Shown here: one piece after another, positions 8,040 through 17,306 of the stretch | Numbering within the stretch: the stretch's first letter is position 1 | Layout of the letters: the number at the start of each line of letters is the position of its first letter | Source of the DNA: JBDRGC01 sp043818215 | GTDB lineage: Bacteria; Chloroflexota; Anaerolineae; Anaerolineales; UBA11858 | NCBI GenBank assembly: GCA_043818215.1 | Contig: JBDRGC010000302.1 | Location: 1-38,508 of the forward strand | DNA length: 38,508 bases | Direction of reading: 5' to 3' | The notes under the pieces: generated by a model | Seen by the model: the letters and a program-made list of their open reading frames with translations, nothing else | Told to the model about the DNA's origin: nothing | Databases searched by the model: none | Made by a program: the position numbers and the translations under genes

Positions 8040-8516
8040 ATGCCAAGTCTTATGCCGGGAATGCCAGGGACAAAAGAGGCCTATGGCATCTCAATAATTA
8101 GAGAAGATTTACGAATTACCATTCCTCCAAAAGCCTTTGAGCGATATGAGCTAGAGTACGATACGTCTGTACTATTAACAACAACTCACCGCGGAGAAGG
8201 TGGATTTGCTCTTATAAAAAAAGAAAGTGCTGAAGCCACAGTGTTTGCCAAGTATGTCAATCAGATAGAAGAACCTGAGACAATTTACTGGTTTACGGAA
8301 AAAGCGTATGTAGTGACGAAGTTAAGAAACGAGAGAATAGGCTTGACGCCTGAGATGTTGCAGGCGTTTCATCTCACAAAAGGGACGAAACTGATGGTGG
8401 TAAAGAGTACAACTGTAGCGATGAGCTACACACCTATCGAGATTTGGAAAGCCAAGTTTGCTCAACGAGGTTTGACAGAAGCGATAGAGAATATGGAATT
8501 ACTTGAGGAGTTCTGA
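8040..8516 (+). CDS. AbrB/SpoVT-like protein with two swapped-hairpin repeats
   Basis: A 158-residue protein that appears to carry two copies of the AbrB/MazE-type DNA-binding hairpin. The first is at about residues 24-60 (RITIPPKAFERYELEYDT then a beta segment). The second is at about 98-135 (RIGLTPEMLQAFHLTKGTK then a beta segment). AbrB-fold domains normally dimerise to bind DNA, so a duplicated chain could form the DNA-binding unit as a monomer (inference). No toxin gene is adjacent, which argues against a simple MazE antitoxin. The gene is more AT-rich than its neighbours and is flanked by repeats, which suggests transfer. The ATG follows TTAGGA. The target is unknown. Confidence 0.65.
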   Translation: MPSLMPGMPGTKEAYGISIIREDLRITIPPKAFERYELEYDTSVLLTTTHRGEGGFALIKKESAEATVFAKYVNQIEEPETIYWFTEKAYVVTKLRNERIGLTPEMLQAFHLTKGTKLMVVKSTTVAMSYTPIEIWKAKFAQRGLTEAIENMELLEEF

Positions 8517-8780
8517 TTCTATTATATTGCCCACGGCAAAGCCCTTCGCCCCCTTCACCCTGCGGGCACTCCGCGAGTATCCCACAAGGGGACGCTGCCC
8601 CCTGGCGAGAGCAGGCGCGGGGGGCCAGTCACCCCGACATAGCCGAAATCCCCAAGCATCACAACTTGATGATAAAATTAAGGAACTTAAAACACCATCT
8701 CTCTACCCCTCAATTCTGAGTGAACGCGCTCCCCCGAAGTTGGAGGCCGGGGCGTTTTCACCCCCAAACAGGAGAATCCA

Positions 8781-9884
8781 ATGACAGATCCACGGATCAA
8801 AAATCTGGCTAATCTACTCGTCAACTATTCCACTGCGGTGCAGCCCGGCGATTGGGTGCTGGTGCGCGGCAACGTGCTGGCGGAGCCATTGGTCAACGAA
8901 GTGATCAGCCATATCACGCAGGCCGGCGCACATTTCGACCTCAGCCTTTCCAGCGATGATATCGGCGAAACCTTTATGCGCTCGGCCAGTGACGCACAGT
9001 TGCAATGGGTGTCCCCCGTAGCAAAAATGCTGTACAACGAAGCCAATGTCCTGATCGCTATCAACGCCACATCCAACACCCGTTCGATGACCAGCATCGA
9101 CCCCGTCAAGGAGCGCACTGCCTCCCTGGCCCGCCGTGATCTCATGGAGACTTATATGCGCCGCTCGGCGGCCAAAGAACTGCGCTGGGTTGGCACCCAG
9201 TATCCCTGCCCGGCCTACGCCCAAGAAGCCGATATGAGCCTGCGCGAATACGAAGATTTCGTCTACAGAGCTACCTTTGCCGATCAAGATGACCCCGTCG
9301 CCAAATGGCAAGCCATCCACAATGAGCAGCAGGTCGCCATCGACTGGTTGATGGGCAAGAAAATCGTCACGGTGAAAAGCCCCCACGCAGACCTGACTCT
9401 CTCCATCGAGGGCCGCACCTTTATCAATGCCGATGGGACGAACAATATGCCCAGCGGAGAGATTTTCACCGGCCCGGTGGAGGATTCCGCCAATGGTTGG
9501 GTGGAGTTCACCTACCCCGCCATTCGAGGGGGACGCGAGGTCGAGGGAGTCCGCCTGGAGTTCGAAGATGGCAAGGTTGTCAAGGCCTCGGCCAAGAAAA
9601 ACGAAGCATACCTGCTAACCCAACTAGACAGTGACGAAGGCTCGCGCTACCTGGGCGAATTCGCCATCGGGACGAACTACGGCATCACCCGCTTCACCAA
9701 GAGCATCCTGTTCGACGAGAAAATCGGCGGCAGCTTCCACATGGCGGTCGGGGCGGGATACCCCGAAACCGGCAGCGTAAACAAATCCAGCATTCACTGG
9801 GATTTCATCTGCGACGTGCGGGAAGACAGCGAGATCCGCGTGGATGGGGAACTGCTTTACAAGGATGGGCAATTTCGGATTTAG
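8781..9884 (+). CDS. M29-family aminopeptidase (AmpS/aminopeptidase T type)
   Basis: A 367-residue cytosolic metallopeptidase that removes N-terminal amino acids from peptides. The metal ligands of the family are all present in order: E227 in PSGEIFTGP, E293 in LGEFAIG, H320 in SFHMAVG, Y327, H339 and D341 in SIHWDF. These bind two divalent metals (Co or Zn in studied members). Length fits the family at about 370-410 residues. The start ATG has AGGAG at a good distance. It stands alone on the plus strand, followed directly by a heptamer repeat array. No paralogue or operon partner is visible. Confidence 0.9.
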   Translation: MTDPRIKNLANLLVNYSTAVQPGDWVLVRGNVLAEPLVNEVISHITQAGAHFDLSLSSDDIGETFMRSASDAQLQWVSPVAKMLYNEANVLIAINATSNTRSMTSIDPVKERTASLARRDLMETYMRRSAAKELRWVGTQYPCPAYAQEADMSLREYEDFVYRATFADQDDPVAKWQAIHNEQQVAIDWLMGKKIVTVKSPHADLTLSIEGRTFINADGTNNMPSGEIFTGPVEDSANGWVEFTYPAIRGGREVEGVRLEFEDGKVVKASAKKNEAYLLTQLDSDEGSRYLGEFAIGTNYGITRFTKSILFDEKIGGSFHMAVGAGYPETGSVNKSSIHWDFICDVREDSEIRVDGELLYKDGQFRI

Positions 9885-9977
9885 GGATTGGAGATTGGGG
9901 ATTAGAGATTGGAGATTAGAGATTGGAGATTGGGGATTAGAGATTGGAGATTAGAGATTGGAGATTAGAGATTGGGG
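9885..9977. repeat. Heptamer array GATTGGA/GATTAGA/GATTGGG
   Basis: About thirteen 7-bp units, each GATTRGR, begin right after the M29 aminopeptidase stop. No gene is present. Confidence 0.9.
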
Positions 9978-10022
9978 AGCAGGGGGAGTGCTGCCTGACT
10001 TCTCGAATATCATTTCCCTTTA

Positions 10023-10051
10023 GTGTCATTGCGAAGCAGCTTTACCGCTGA
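10023..10051 (+). repeat. Dispersed repeat GTGTCATTGCGAAGCAGC, copy 1
   Basis: These 29 nt match 33788-33816 (opposite strand) at 28 positions. Further related but diverged 'cattgcgaa...gcaatctc' segments fill 10085-10262 and 31311-31425. The remainder of 9978-10276 holds only this repeat family. Confidence 0.85.
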
Positions 10052-10276
10052 CACTTGCACCGCACTGCGTTTGGTGCAGTGCAGGTGAGCAATCTCCTCC
10101 TTGACGAGAGCGAGATTGCTTCGCTCCCGATAGTCGCTACTAAGAAACAAACTTTGTGTCACTGCGAGGAGCGTTCTTGGCGACGAAGCAGTCTCCCATT
10201 TAGTGAGGAGATTGCCACACTCTGCTGCGCTACGTTCGCACACCTGTCCCTCTGGGAATGACACGTTAAGCCGATT

Positions 10277-11254
10277 TTATATCGCAGCCTCCAGCCGCGA
10301 CAAAACTCGCGCCTGGGCCGCGGCTTGTCGAACGATCTCTTGGATGACTTCTGCCACGGGTTTGATCTCGTCCACGAGGCCGATGCCCTGGCTGCAAGCG
10401 ATCACACCCGCATCTGTGTCGCCGCTGGCATACATCTGCCTGGCTTTCGACCCGGCTACAATTGCCAGCACTTGCTCCCAGTCACTTTGATCGGCCTCCA
10501 ATTGCGCGACCTTGAGGGCAGCGCTATTCTTCCAGGCCCGGAGGGTGTTGTGTACCGAGCCTAAAATCGGCAAGGTGTCCTGTTCTGTGGCCTCGAGCAG
10601 GGCGCGCTTGAGATTTTCGTGAATGGGGCACTCCTCTGTGAGCAGCAGCCGCGTGCCGATGGTGACGCCATCAGCGCCCAAAGCCAGCGCAGCCAGCAAT
10701 CCCCGCCCATCGGCAATCCCGCCCGCAGCCACCACTGGAATATCCAGCGCGTCCGCAGCGCGCGGAACCAATACTATCGTTGCCAGACCCAATTCGCCGA
10801 CGTGCCCGCCTCCCTCACTGCCGAAGACTGTCACCGCATCCACTCCAATACGCTGTGCGCTGAGAGCATGCCGCACACTGAGACATTTGTGCATGGCCTT
10901 CACCCCGCCAGCCTTCAATCGCTCCACCAATGCCTGTGGGGGTTTATGTCCGCTGGTTTCCACAACTGGCACGCCCTCTTCCAAAATGACATCCACATAA
11001 AGATCATTGTCGATGGGACGCATAGCCGGAAAGAGACTCAGGTTGACGCCGAAGGGTTTGCCGGTCAATGATTTGGCTTTGCGGACGGCCTGACGGAAAT
11101 CGTCCTGGGTGGCAAACATGGCGGAGACCATCATCCCCAACGCGCCGGCGTTCGAAATGGCAGCTGTAAACTCCGGGCCGGAGATATTCATCATGGCGCC
11201 GCCAATGATGGGGTGTTCGATGCCTAAAAGCTCGGTGATGCGAGTTGCGAACAT
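10277..11254 (-). CDS. Nitronate monooxygenase / FabK-like FMN enzyme
   Basis: A 325-residue TIM-barrel flavoprotein of the 2-nitropropane dioxygenase / nitronate monooxygenase family. Typical segments are HPIIGGAMMNISGPEF near the N-terminus, GVNLSLFP, the active-site-region motif GSEGGGHVGELG, the FMN phosphate site VVAAGGIADGRG, and LALGADGVTIGTRLL. Members oxidise nitronates or act as FMN-dependent enoyl-ACP reductases (FabK). The sequence does not settle which. The ATG at 11254 is chosen because AAGGAG lies 7 nt upstream; the frame continues to 11281 without a better site. It is a cytosolic enzyme. The neighbouring pckG is on the same strand, 89 bp upstream. Confidence 0.85.
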   Translation of the reverse strand: MFATRITELLGIEHPIIGGAMMNISGPEFTAAISNAGALGMMVSAMFATQDDFRQAVRKAKSLTGKPFGVNLSLFPAMRPIDNDLYVDVILEEGVPVVETSGHKPPQALVERLKAGGVKAMHKCLSVRHALSAQRIGVDAVTVFGSEGGGHVGELGLATIVLVPRAADALDIPVVAAGGIADGRGLLAALALGADGVTIGTRLLLTEECPIHENLKRALLEATEQDTLPILGSVHNTLRAWKNSAALKVAQLEADQSDWEQVLAIVAGSKARQMYASGDTDAGVIACSQGIGLVDEIKPVAEVIQEIVRQAAAQARVLSRLEAAI

Positions 11255-11343
11255 GGTTGGACTCCTTATGAACCAGTCCACGCAGGTGGACTTCGTGCAT
11301 TTCGTTGCTGTGACTTACAGTCGCCGGATAGCCAGAAAGTAAA

Positions 11344-13209
11344 TCACAACTCGAATGGCGAAATGATATCCTTGCTAAATCTCTCCCGAAGTTCTTTGAG
11401 CTTGGAACGTTGCGATTTCAGAACCTGCCAGAATTCAACGGGCATGTCGGCCTCTTCCCGGTAAATGGTTTCCATGCGGTCGAACTTTTCCAGATATTTG
11501 CCGATCCGAATGCTAAATTGGGCTGCGTACTCTTCTCTCGTATAATGCCTGTCGTCGAAAGCCCCATCGAACAACGTTTTCAAGTCATCGTAGCAGGGCA
11601 GATAGCCGATGGGCGTTTCGATGGCTTTGAAGTCGCCGTGAACGCGGCCTTCGGCCCACAAAGCCCACACCTTTTTGTCGGTCTTCAGATTCAAGTATTG
11701 GCCGTCAGCGCCTTTCAAGAAATAATTGGTGGCAAACACCCGGGGGCATTTTTTCAGTTTGCGGCCAAATTTCAGGTGATTCTTCAAATACAGAGAGAGA
11801 GGCACAATTACAAAGTCCATATTGGCCATGGGGCTGGACTTCCGCTGGCCGACCGCACCCAGGGTGGCAGCAGTCGTCTCCGACTCGATGGTAGCCCCCA
11901 TGAACACGCCGTGCTCCCAACTCAGACTCTCGGCGATGGGAACGTTGGTGTCTGAATCGCGGCCTCCGTAGAAAATCCCGGAGATGGGGACTCCTTCCGG
12001 GTCATCGAGATTCTCGTCGGCATTGTCCAACTCGCTGATCCGCAAGGTGAAACGGGCGTTGGGATGCGAGAGAGGAATCTCGTTACCAGCGGCATCCTTT
12101 TGGCCTGCCCGCCAGTCCCCGGAATGATTGTAACCGGCCCCAGGGACTTCGATATCGTCACCCATCCCCTGCCAATAAGTCTGTCCGGCGGCAATTAGAA
12201 CATTGCTGAAGATCAATTCTTTTGGCTCGATCAACGCTTCGAAGATCAGGGGGTCGTCTTTGGCGTTCACATTCCGAATGATGCCAAATATGCCGCGCTC
12301 GATATTGACGCCGCGCATCTCGCCCTCTTTCCCCTCCCGCAGATAGGCAATATCATCGCCCACTACGGTGGCGCCGGGCAGCATAGCGGTGGAAGTCTTG
12401 CCACAAGCGCTGGGGTACGCCCCAGAGAAGTACGTCTTGCGACTGCCATCCAAAGGATAGAAAGCCGAGATGAACATATGCTCAGTGAGCCAGTCTTCGT
12501 GATTAGCCCGATAGATAGCTAACCGCAAAGCCAACTTCTTACAGGCCAGAGAATTTCCCGCGTATTGGTTATTGACGGATAGAACTCGATTCTCCTGGGG
12601 GTCGATATAAATTCTACGCTCATCGATATTGACGGTACAATTACGCTCATCCAGTTCACCGGCGCTGTGCCAGAAATAGAAGAAATTATCTTTGTCTTCC
12701 AACCGCTTGAATTCTTCATAACCCTGGCGATACAAAATATCCTCGCTGTGGACCACGTAAAGCGAATCAGTGATTTGCAGCGCGGAGATAGAAAAACGAG
12801 AGTTACTTGGCCCCAAACAGTAGAAGCGCACTATCATTACCTTACCCCGCATGGCTCCATCCATGAAAGTAAGAATCTCTTTCAGCCCTGATTCCCGCTC
12901 GACGACATTCAAGCCGCGGCTCAAGGTTTGTCCGGCAGGCAGCAGGGTTGCCGTGTGCGCCTTGTCACGCGCCTGATCGAAATAGCTGTCATAGTGAACG
13001 GTGTGTCCCTCCAGGGCCAGTTTCTTTTCTTCACCAAACTCGATGGTAAGCTGCCGCACGCGCGCCACATCCTCCAGCGTATCGTTGAACACCATCACTT
13101 CAGCCGGCTTCATCAATTCAGCCGACTGCCTGACGATATTCCATACTTTTGAGTTAGCCAGGGCGTCCAATTTTGCTTTATCTTCAACCGATATTTTGTA
13201 AGAGTGCAT
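11344..13209 (-). CDS. pckG: Phosphoenolpyruvate carboxykinase (GTP)
   Basis: A 621-residue cytosolic enzyme that interconverts oxaloacetate plus GTP with PEP, GDP and CO2, for gluconeogenesis or anaplerosis. The P-loop region SGAYPSACGKTS covers residues 252-263, with Lys261 and the reactive Cys259 typical of GTP-type enzymes. The kinase-2 segment VVGDDIAYL contains the metal-binding Asp275. The later blocks FYGGRDSDTNVP and GRVHGDFKAIETPIGYLP fit the family. Length is normal. The ATG at 13209 is preceded by GAAAGG. The open frame upstream to 13512 translates repeats and is not coding. It is a single gene with a long, repeat-rich leader region. Confidence 0.92.
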   Translation of the reverse strand: MHSYKISVEDKAKLDALANSKVWNIVRQSAELMKPAEVMVFNDTLEDVARVRQLTIEFGEEKKLALEGHTVHYDSYFDQARDKAHTATLLPAGQTLSRGLNVVERESGLKEILTFMDGAMRGKVMIVRFYCLGPSNSRFSISALQITDSLYVVHSEDILYRQGYEEFKRLEDKDNFFYFWHSAGELDERNCTVNIDERRIYIDPQENRVLSVNNQYAGNSLACKKLALRLAIYRANHEDWLTEHMFISAFYPLDGSRKTYFSGAYPSACGKTSTAMLPGATVVGDDIAYLREGKEGEMRGVNIERGIFGIIRNVNAKDDPLIFEALIEPKELIFSNVLIAAGQTYWQGMGDDIEVPGAGYNHSGDWRAGQKDAAGNEIPLSHPNARFTLRISELDNADENLDDPEGVPISGIFYGGRDSDTNVPIAESLSWEHGVFMGATIESETTAATLGAVGQRKSSPMANMDFVIVPLSLYLKNHLKFGRKLKKCPRVFATNYFLKGADGQYLNLKTDKKVWALWAEGRVHGDFKAIETPIGYLPCYDDLKTLFDGAFDDRHYTREEYAAQFSIRIGKYLEKFDRMETIYREEADMPVEFWQVLKSQRSKLKELRERFSKDIISPFEL

Positions 13210-13250
13210 ATTAACGACCTTTCTGAGAATAGTATAATTATTGAAAACAT

Positions 13251-13299
13251 GCGTGATGCGTGGGGCGTGATGCGTGAGGCGTGATGCGTGGGGCATGCA
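13251..13299. repeat. Heptamer array GCGTGAT/GCGTGGG
   Basis: Seven 7-bp units (GCGTGAT, GCGTGGG, GCGTGAG, GCATGCA types) lie 40 bp upstream of the pckG start. Confidence 0.85.
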
Positions 13300-13352
13300 A
13301 ACATACCACATGCAAACCTGGAGATAATTATACCGGACTTTGGTGGCATGTG

Positions 13353-13454
13353 CTCCCCCAGGATTGGGGGCCGGGGGGCCAAGCAGGAACATCCCCAACT
13401 TTGGGGGGACCCAAGACTCCCCCAGAAGTGGGGGCTGGGGGGCGTCCCCCAGAA
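13353..13454. repeat. G-tract hairpin repeats
   Basis: Copies of a repeat with the pattern CTCCCCCAG-N4-5-GGGGG-CYGGGGGG at 13353-13379 and 13415-13444, separated by CCCCAACTTTGGGG. A near-identical copy (26 of 27) is at 23804-23830, and an inverted copy at 23602-23632. The paired C- and G-tracts can form hairpins or G-quadruplex-like structures. Confidence 0.85.
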
Positions 13455-13530
13455 GCGTGTCAGACCTACCATCAAAACAGTTATCTTTTTCACATTCCAA
13501 ACAGCAATACATGATGTAAAATATTCACTT

Positions 13531-13654
13531 GTAGGTCGAATTTAGAAATTCGACCTACGATGATGTTCGACACAATTTGTAGGTCGAATTTAGAAATTCG
13601 ACCTACGATAATGTTCGACACAATTTGTAGGTCGAATTTGGAAATTCGACCTAC
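13531..13654. repeat. Three 28-nt palindromes in a 48-bp tandem repeat
   Basis: Palindromes at 13531-13558, 13579-13606 and 13627-13654, each with arms of GTAGGTCGAATTT and its reverse complement. They are separated by two nearly identical 20-nt spacers (GATRATGTTCGACACAATTT). It looks CRISPR-like in period, but the spacers are the same and there is no cas gene. Confidence 0.95.
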
Positions 13655-13842
13655 GATGAGACACAATATTTTTAGGAACGGTAATTCTAATTCCTTAGGG
13701 CCTGAACAGTTACGGTTCAGGACTTGGCGTAACATGATTTAACATGTTTTCGATACCAGCCCCCGAATTCATTCGGGGGGGGGCTGACCGACGGGTCGCC
13801 GGCTTGCCGACCACCGACCACTCCAATTGCCCGATTTCAGCG

Positions 13843-13901
13843 GTCTTCCGTCTTCCGTCTTCCGTCCTCCGTCCTCCGTCCTCCGTCTTCCGTCTTCCGT
13901 C
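13843..13901. repeat. Heptamer array CCGTCTT/CCGTCCT
   Basis: About eight 7-bp units upstream of the glyA-gcvT fusion gene. The rest of 13655-13996 holds a TTAGGAACGGTAATT segment resembling the end of the 4661 element, and an ATCCGCGTTCTA segment (around 13960-13970) resembling the end of the 17248 and 21723 repeats. Confidence 0.85.
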
Positions 13902-13996
13902 AGATTTTTTAGATTTGATCCGCGGAAATCCGTTTAATCCGCAGAATCCGCAGAATCCGCGTTCTACTTCAACACTAACACAAGGAGAAAGATTTA

Positions 13997-16900
13997 ATGT
14001 CAGAACAATTTGATGATTTGCTTTTTCGAGGCGACATCGCCGAACTGGCTCCCCACGTTGCCCACCTGATCGAGCGCGAGGCCGAGCGACAGGCCCGCAA
14101 GCTGATCATGATCCCCTCCGAGAGTTATGCGCCGCTGGCCGTGCGTCAGGCGCTTGGCTCGGTCTTTCAGAATATCTATGCCGAGGGCTACCCCTCGAGG
14201 CGTGCCACCCGCGAGCCTGAGTCATTATTGCTGGACGAGGCCCACCAACTGGTCTACTATCGTCGTTACGCAGACCGCCGCTTTTACAAAGGCGTGGAGT
14301 ACGTGGATATTGTCGAGGCATTGGCTGGACGGCGGGCAGCTCAGTGTTTCGCCACGGATACCACCCCCGACGAAGCTATCCTCGCCAACGTGCAGGCCCT
14401 CTCCGGCTCGGCGGCCAACCTGGCAATCTACGACGCATTCATGCAGGCCGGCGACACGCTCATGGGGCTGGACTTATTCCAGGGCGGCCACCTGACCCAC
14501 GGCAGCGAGTTCAACATTTCGGGCAAACGCTACAATGTCGTCTCTTACGGCGTGGACCCCAAAACCGAACGATTGGATTATGACGAAATGATGAGGCTGG
14601 CGCAAGAGCACAAACCCCGCCTCATCGTCGCCGGGTACACAGCCTATTCGTGGGCGCCCGACTGGCACAAATTCCGCCAGATCGCCGACTCGGTGGGCGC
14701 GCTGCTCATGGCCGACATCGCCCACACCGCCGGGCTGGTCATCGGCGGCGTCTACCCCAGCCCCGTGGGCATCGCCGACGTGACCGTGTTCACCACCCAC
14801 AAGACCCTGGGCGGGCCGCGCGGCGCAGTCATCCTGACCACCGACCAGGACAAGGCCAACCTGATAGACATGTCCATCTTCCCCGGCGCGCAGGGCGGCC
14901 CCCACGTCAATAAATTCGCGGCTTTGTGCGTGGCCTTCAAGTTGGCGCAAACGGAACAGTTCAAGCGGTTGCAACAGCGCACGGTGGAAAACGCCAAAGT
15001 TCTATCTGATGCCTTCCAATCCCGGGGGTTGCGAGTGGTCTACGGCGGCACCGACACTCATATCGTGCTGCTGGATGTCAGCACTCTCAAAGGGAAGGTC
15101 GGCTTTCCTTTACGAGGCGAGATGGCAGCCCGCATTCTCGACCTGGCCGGTATCGTGGTCAACAAGAATACCATCCCCGGCGACGAACTCACAGCCCTGG
15201 CCAGCGGCATCCGCTTTGGAACCCCCTGGGTGACTCAACGCGGTCTGGGGCCTGATGATATGGAAGCCATCGCCGACATCGTACACAAAATTGTTACCAA
15301 TATTCATCCCTTTGCCTACCAGGGACTGGCCGGCGAGCTGCCCCGCGGCAAGATCGACTTGAATATTTTTGAGAGTGGCAAGCGGGACGTGGCTGCCCTG
15401 GCCGACAAAGCCGGGATTGATTTCGAGGTCACCAAAAGCGGCTACCCCCAAGAACTCGGAAGTCTGGGAGACCTCCGAGTTTTGGAGATCAGCGGCTGGC
15501 GGGCACGCCCATTTATGCAAGAGATCAGCACCGGCAACCTGGCAGCCCTGGAACCGGGGCGGGCCACCCGCACCTTTTTGCTGGATCGCAGGGGGACGTT
15601 GGTAGCCGATGTGGCCATTGCCCGGCTCGAAGCGGATGAGCACGGACGCGACCGCTATCGGATGGGAATCGGCCAGACGGCTGCCGAACACGTCAAAGCC
15701 TGGCTGCGCGGTCTTGCCGATGGGTATATATTGTTCGATGACGAGGATGTGTTCCGCAAAGTGCAAGGGCCAGTGGTTATCGCCGAGGTGGAGGGTGGTT
15801 TGCCCGTGGAGGGCGTTGGAGCCGCCGTGGCTGAACCAGGCACACCGGGCCAGGAATTGCTCGCCAAATTCCCTGATCGCTTCGACCTGACCTTGCCCTA
15901 TTTCGTGGGGCAGAATCGCCTGAACGGGACTGCCTCGCACGCTGGAAAAGAAGAATGGGTTTGGACCCAGCCGCAAGACCCGCCTCTCAAGCGCACTGGA
16001 TTGTTCGAGGTTCACGAGTCATTGGGCGGCAAAATTGTCCCCTTTGCGGGTTGGGAGATGCCAGTTTGGTACACCAGTGTGAGCGAAGAACACGCCGCAG
16101 TGCGCAATGCCGCCGGGTTGTTCGATGTGAGTCACATGGGCTGCTTCGAGGTGTCGGGGCCAAATGCGATTGCTTTTCTCGATACCATCATTTCCAACTA
16201 CGCCCACTGGCTGGACGACGGCCAATCTTGTTACGCCTACCTGCTGGACCCCGACGGCAAACCGGTTGACGACTTGATGATCTACCGCCGCCGCGCCGAC
16301 CTGTTCCTGGTGGTGGTCAACGCCTCCAACGAAGACAAAGATTGGGATTGGTTCAACGCCGTCAACGAGAGGCGAGTAGTCATCGACCGCCGGCGTCCCT
16401 GGCTGCAAGTCGAGGCTCCAGCCACACTGCGCAATCTCAAAGACCCGGCCTCGGGGGAGCGTCAATTACGCGATTTAGCTCTGCAAGGCCCGGCCTCCAT
16501 CGCCATCTTGCAGGCCTGCACTGATGACCCGGCCATCCAAGCTACGTTGGCGCGGGTGCGGCGCACAGACTTGATCGAGGTCGCATTATCCGGAATCCCC
16601 ATCGTCGCGGCCCGTACCGGCTACACCGGTGAGGACGCGGGCTTCGAGTTGTTCGTCCACCCTGATAACGAAGTGGCCTTTTGGAATATGTTGCTGGAAA
16701 AGGGACAGCCTTTCGGCATCCAGCCCTGCGGATTGGCGTCCCGGGACAGCACCCGCACCGAAGCCGGGCTGCCACTCTACGGGCACGAATTGGTTGGGCC
16801 GTTCGACATCAGTCCTGCTGAGGCCGGTTTCCCCGGCTACGTCAAGTATCACAAGCCTTTCTTCATCGGGCGCGACGTTTTGCTGGCCCGCGATCTGAAG

Positions 16901-17209
16901 CGGGAACGGGAGTTGATCCGCTGGCGCATGAACCAAAGAGGCGTACGCAGGCCCAACACCGGTGATCCGGTGGTCAACAAGCGCGGCCAGGTCATTGGTC
17001 ATGTCACCAGTTGCTCCATCGATGTGGAGGGCTATTTGCTGGGGCTGGCAATCGTAGACCGGCGTTACACCGAAGCAGGCACGCCCATCGGCATCTTCGT
17101 TCTGCCAACTAAGGCCAGCCCGGAAAAGCAAAAATCAGAGTTGGAGATGGGTGACAAAGTGCTGCTGACGGCCAATGCCAGTGTGCTGCCCCGCTTCCCT
17201 GTGAAGTAA
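13997..17209 (+). CDS. glyA-gcvT: Serine hydroxymethyltransferase - aminomethyltransferase (GcvT) fusion
   Basis: A 1070-residue cytosolic fusion. Residues 1-455 are a PLP-dependent serine hydroxymethyltransferase, with the Schiff-base lysine K269 in VFTTHKTLGGPRGA and the cofactor-contacting ADIAHTAGLV (239-248). Residues 662-1070 are a complete GcvT, the tetrahydrofolate-dependent T protein of glycine cleavage. Its motifs are DGKPVDDLMIYR (753-764, with the catalytic Asp candidate), GYTGEDAGFEL (875-885), ASRDSTRTEAGLPLYGHEL (914-932) and a VLPRFPVK end. Between them, about 490-600 resembles a decayed GcvT/YgfZ N-lobe (LRVLEISGWRARPF, TRTFLLDRRGTLVADV). The two activities share tetrahydrofolate intermediates, serine to glycine and glycine to methylene-THF, so fusion could aid channelling (inference). 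AAGGAG lies 9 nt before the ATG. No gcvH or gcvP is nearby. Confidence 0.92.
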   Translation: MSEQFDDLLFRGDIAELAPHVAHLIEREAERQARKLIMIPSESYAPLAVRQALGSVFQNIYAEGYPSRRATREPESLLLDEAHQLVYYRRYADRRFYKGVEYVDIVEALAGRRAAQCFATDTTPDEAILANVQALSGSAANLAIYDAFMQAGDTLMGLDLFQGGHLTHGSEFNISGKRYNVVSYGVDPKTERLDYDEMMRLAQEHKPRLIVAGYTAYSWAPDWHKFRQIADSVGALLMADIAHTAGLVIGGVYPSPVGIADVTVFTTHKTLGGPRGAVILTTDQDKANLIDMSIFPGAQGGPHVNKFAALCVAFKLAQTEQFKRLQQRTVENAKVLSDAFQSRGLRVVYGGTDTHIVLLDVSTLKGKVGFPLRGEMAARILDLAGIVVNKNTIPGDELTALASGIRFGTPWVTQRGLGPDDMEAIADIVHKIVTNIHPFAYQGLAGELPRGKIDLNIFESGKRDVAALADKAGIDFEVTKSGYPQELGSLGDLRVLEISGWRARPFMQEISTGNLAALEPGRATRTFLLDRRGTLVADVAIARLEADEHGRDRYRMGIGQTAAEHVKAWLRGLADGYILFDDEDVFRKVQGPVVIAEVEGGLPVEGVGAAVAEPGTPGQELLAKFPDRFDLTLPYFVGQNRLNGTASHAGKEEWVWTQPQDPPLKRTGLFEVHESLGGKIVPFAGWEMPVWYTSVSEEHAAVRNAAGLFDVSHMGCFEVSGPNAIAFLDTIISNYAHWLDDGQSCYAYLLDPDGKPVDDLMIYRRRADLFLVVVNASNEDKDWDWFNAVNERRVVIDRRRPWLQVEAPATLRNLKDPASGERQLRDLALQGPASIAILQACTDDPAIQATLARVRRTDLIEVALSGIPIVAARTGYTGEDAGFELFVHPDNEVAFWNMLLEKGQPFGIQPCGLASRDSTRTEAGLPLYGHELVGPFDISPAEAGFPGYVKYHKPFFIGRDVLLARDLKRERELIRWRMNQRGVRRPNTGDPVVNKRGQVIGHVTSCSIDVEGYLLGLAIVDRRYTEAGTPIGIFVLPTKASPEKQKSELEMGDKVLLTANASVLPRFPVK

Positions 17210-17247
17210 ATAAATATTCCCCTCAGGCTGCTGCTGAGAGTTGCTTA

Positions 17248-17306
17248 AATAGAACGCGGACACTTGTACCTGCACCAAGTGCAGGTACAAGTGTCCGCGT
17301 TCTATT
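17248..17306. terminator. Perfect 28-bp hairpin between convergent genes
   Basis: Arms 17248-17275 and 17279-17306 are perfectly complementary, with a 3-nt loop (CAA). It lies between the ends of the convergent glyA-gcvT fusion and the HI0933-family gene, and its right arm contains the latter's TAG stop (17302-17304). It lacks a long T-tract. A bidirectional transcription barrier or mRNA 3' end protector is plausible. Its ends (AATAGAACGCGGA) recur at 21723-21819. Confidence 0.8.

Noticed and set aside
8503..8784. Plus-strand frame of 93 codons between the AbrB-like and M29 genes
   Set aside because: It overlaps both neighbours, is low in regular codon pattern and has no recognisable domain.
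13210..13512. N-terminal extension of pckG
   Set aside because: It translates tandem and G-tract repeats and lacks similarity to the enzyme family; the start at 13209 gives the normal length.
13531..13654. CRISPR-like array of 28-nt repeats and 20-nt spacers
   Set aside because: The spacers are almost identical, the repeats are full palindromes, only three copies exist and there is no cas gene.
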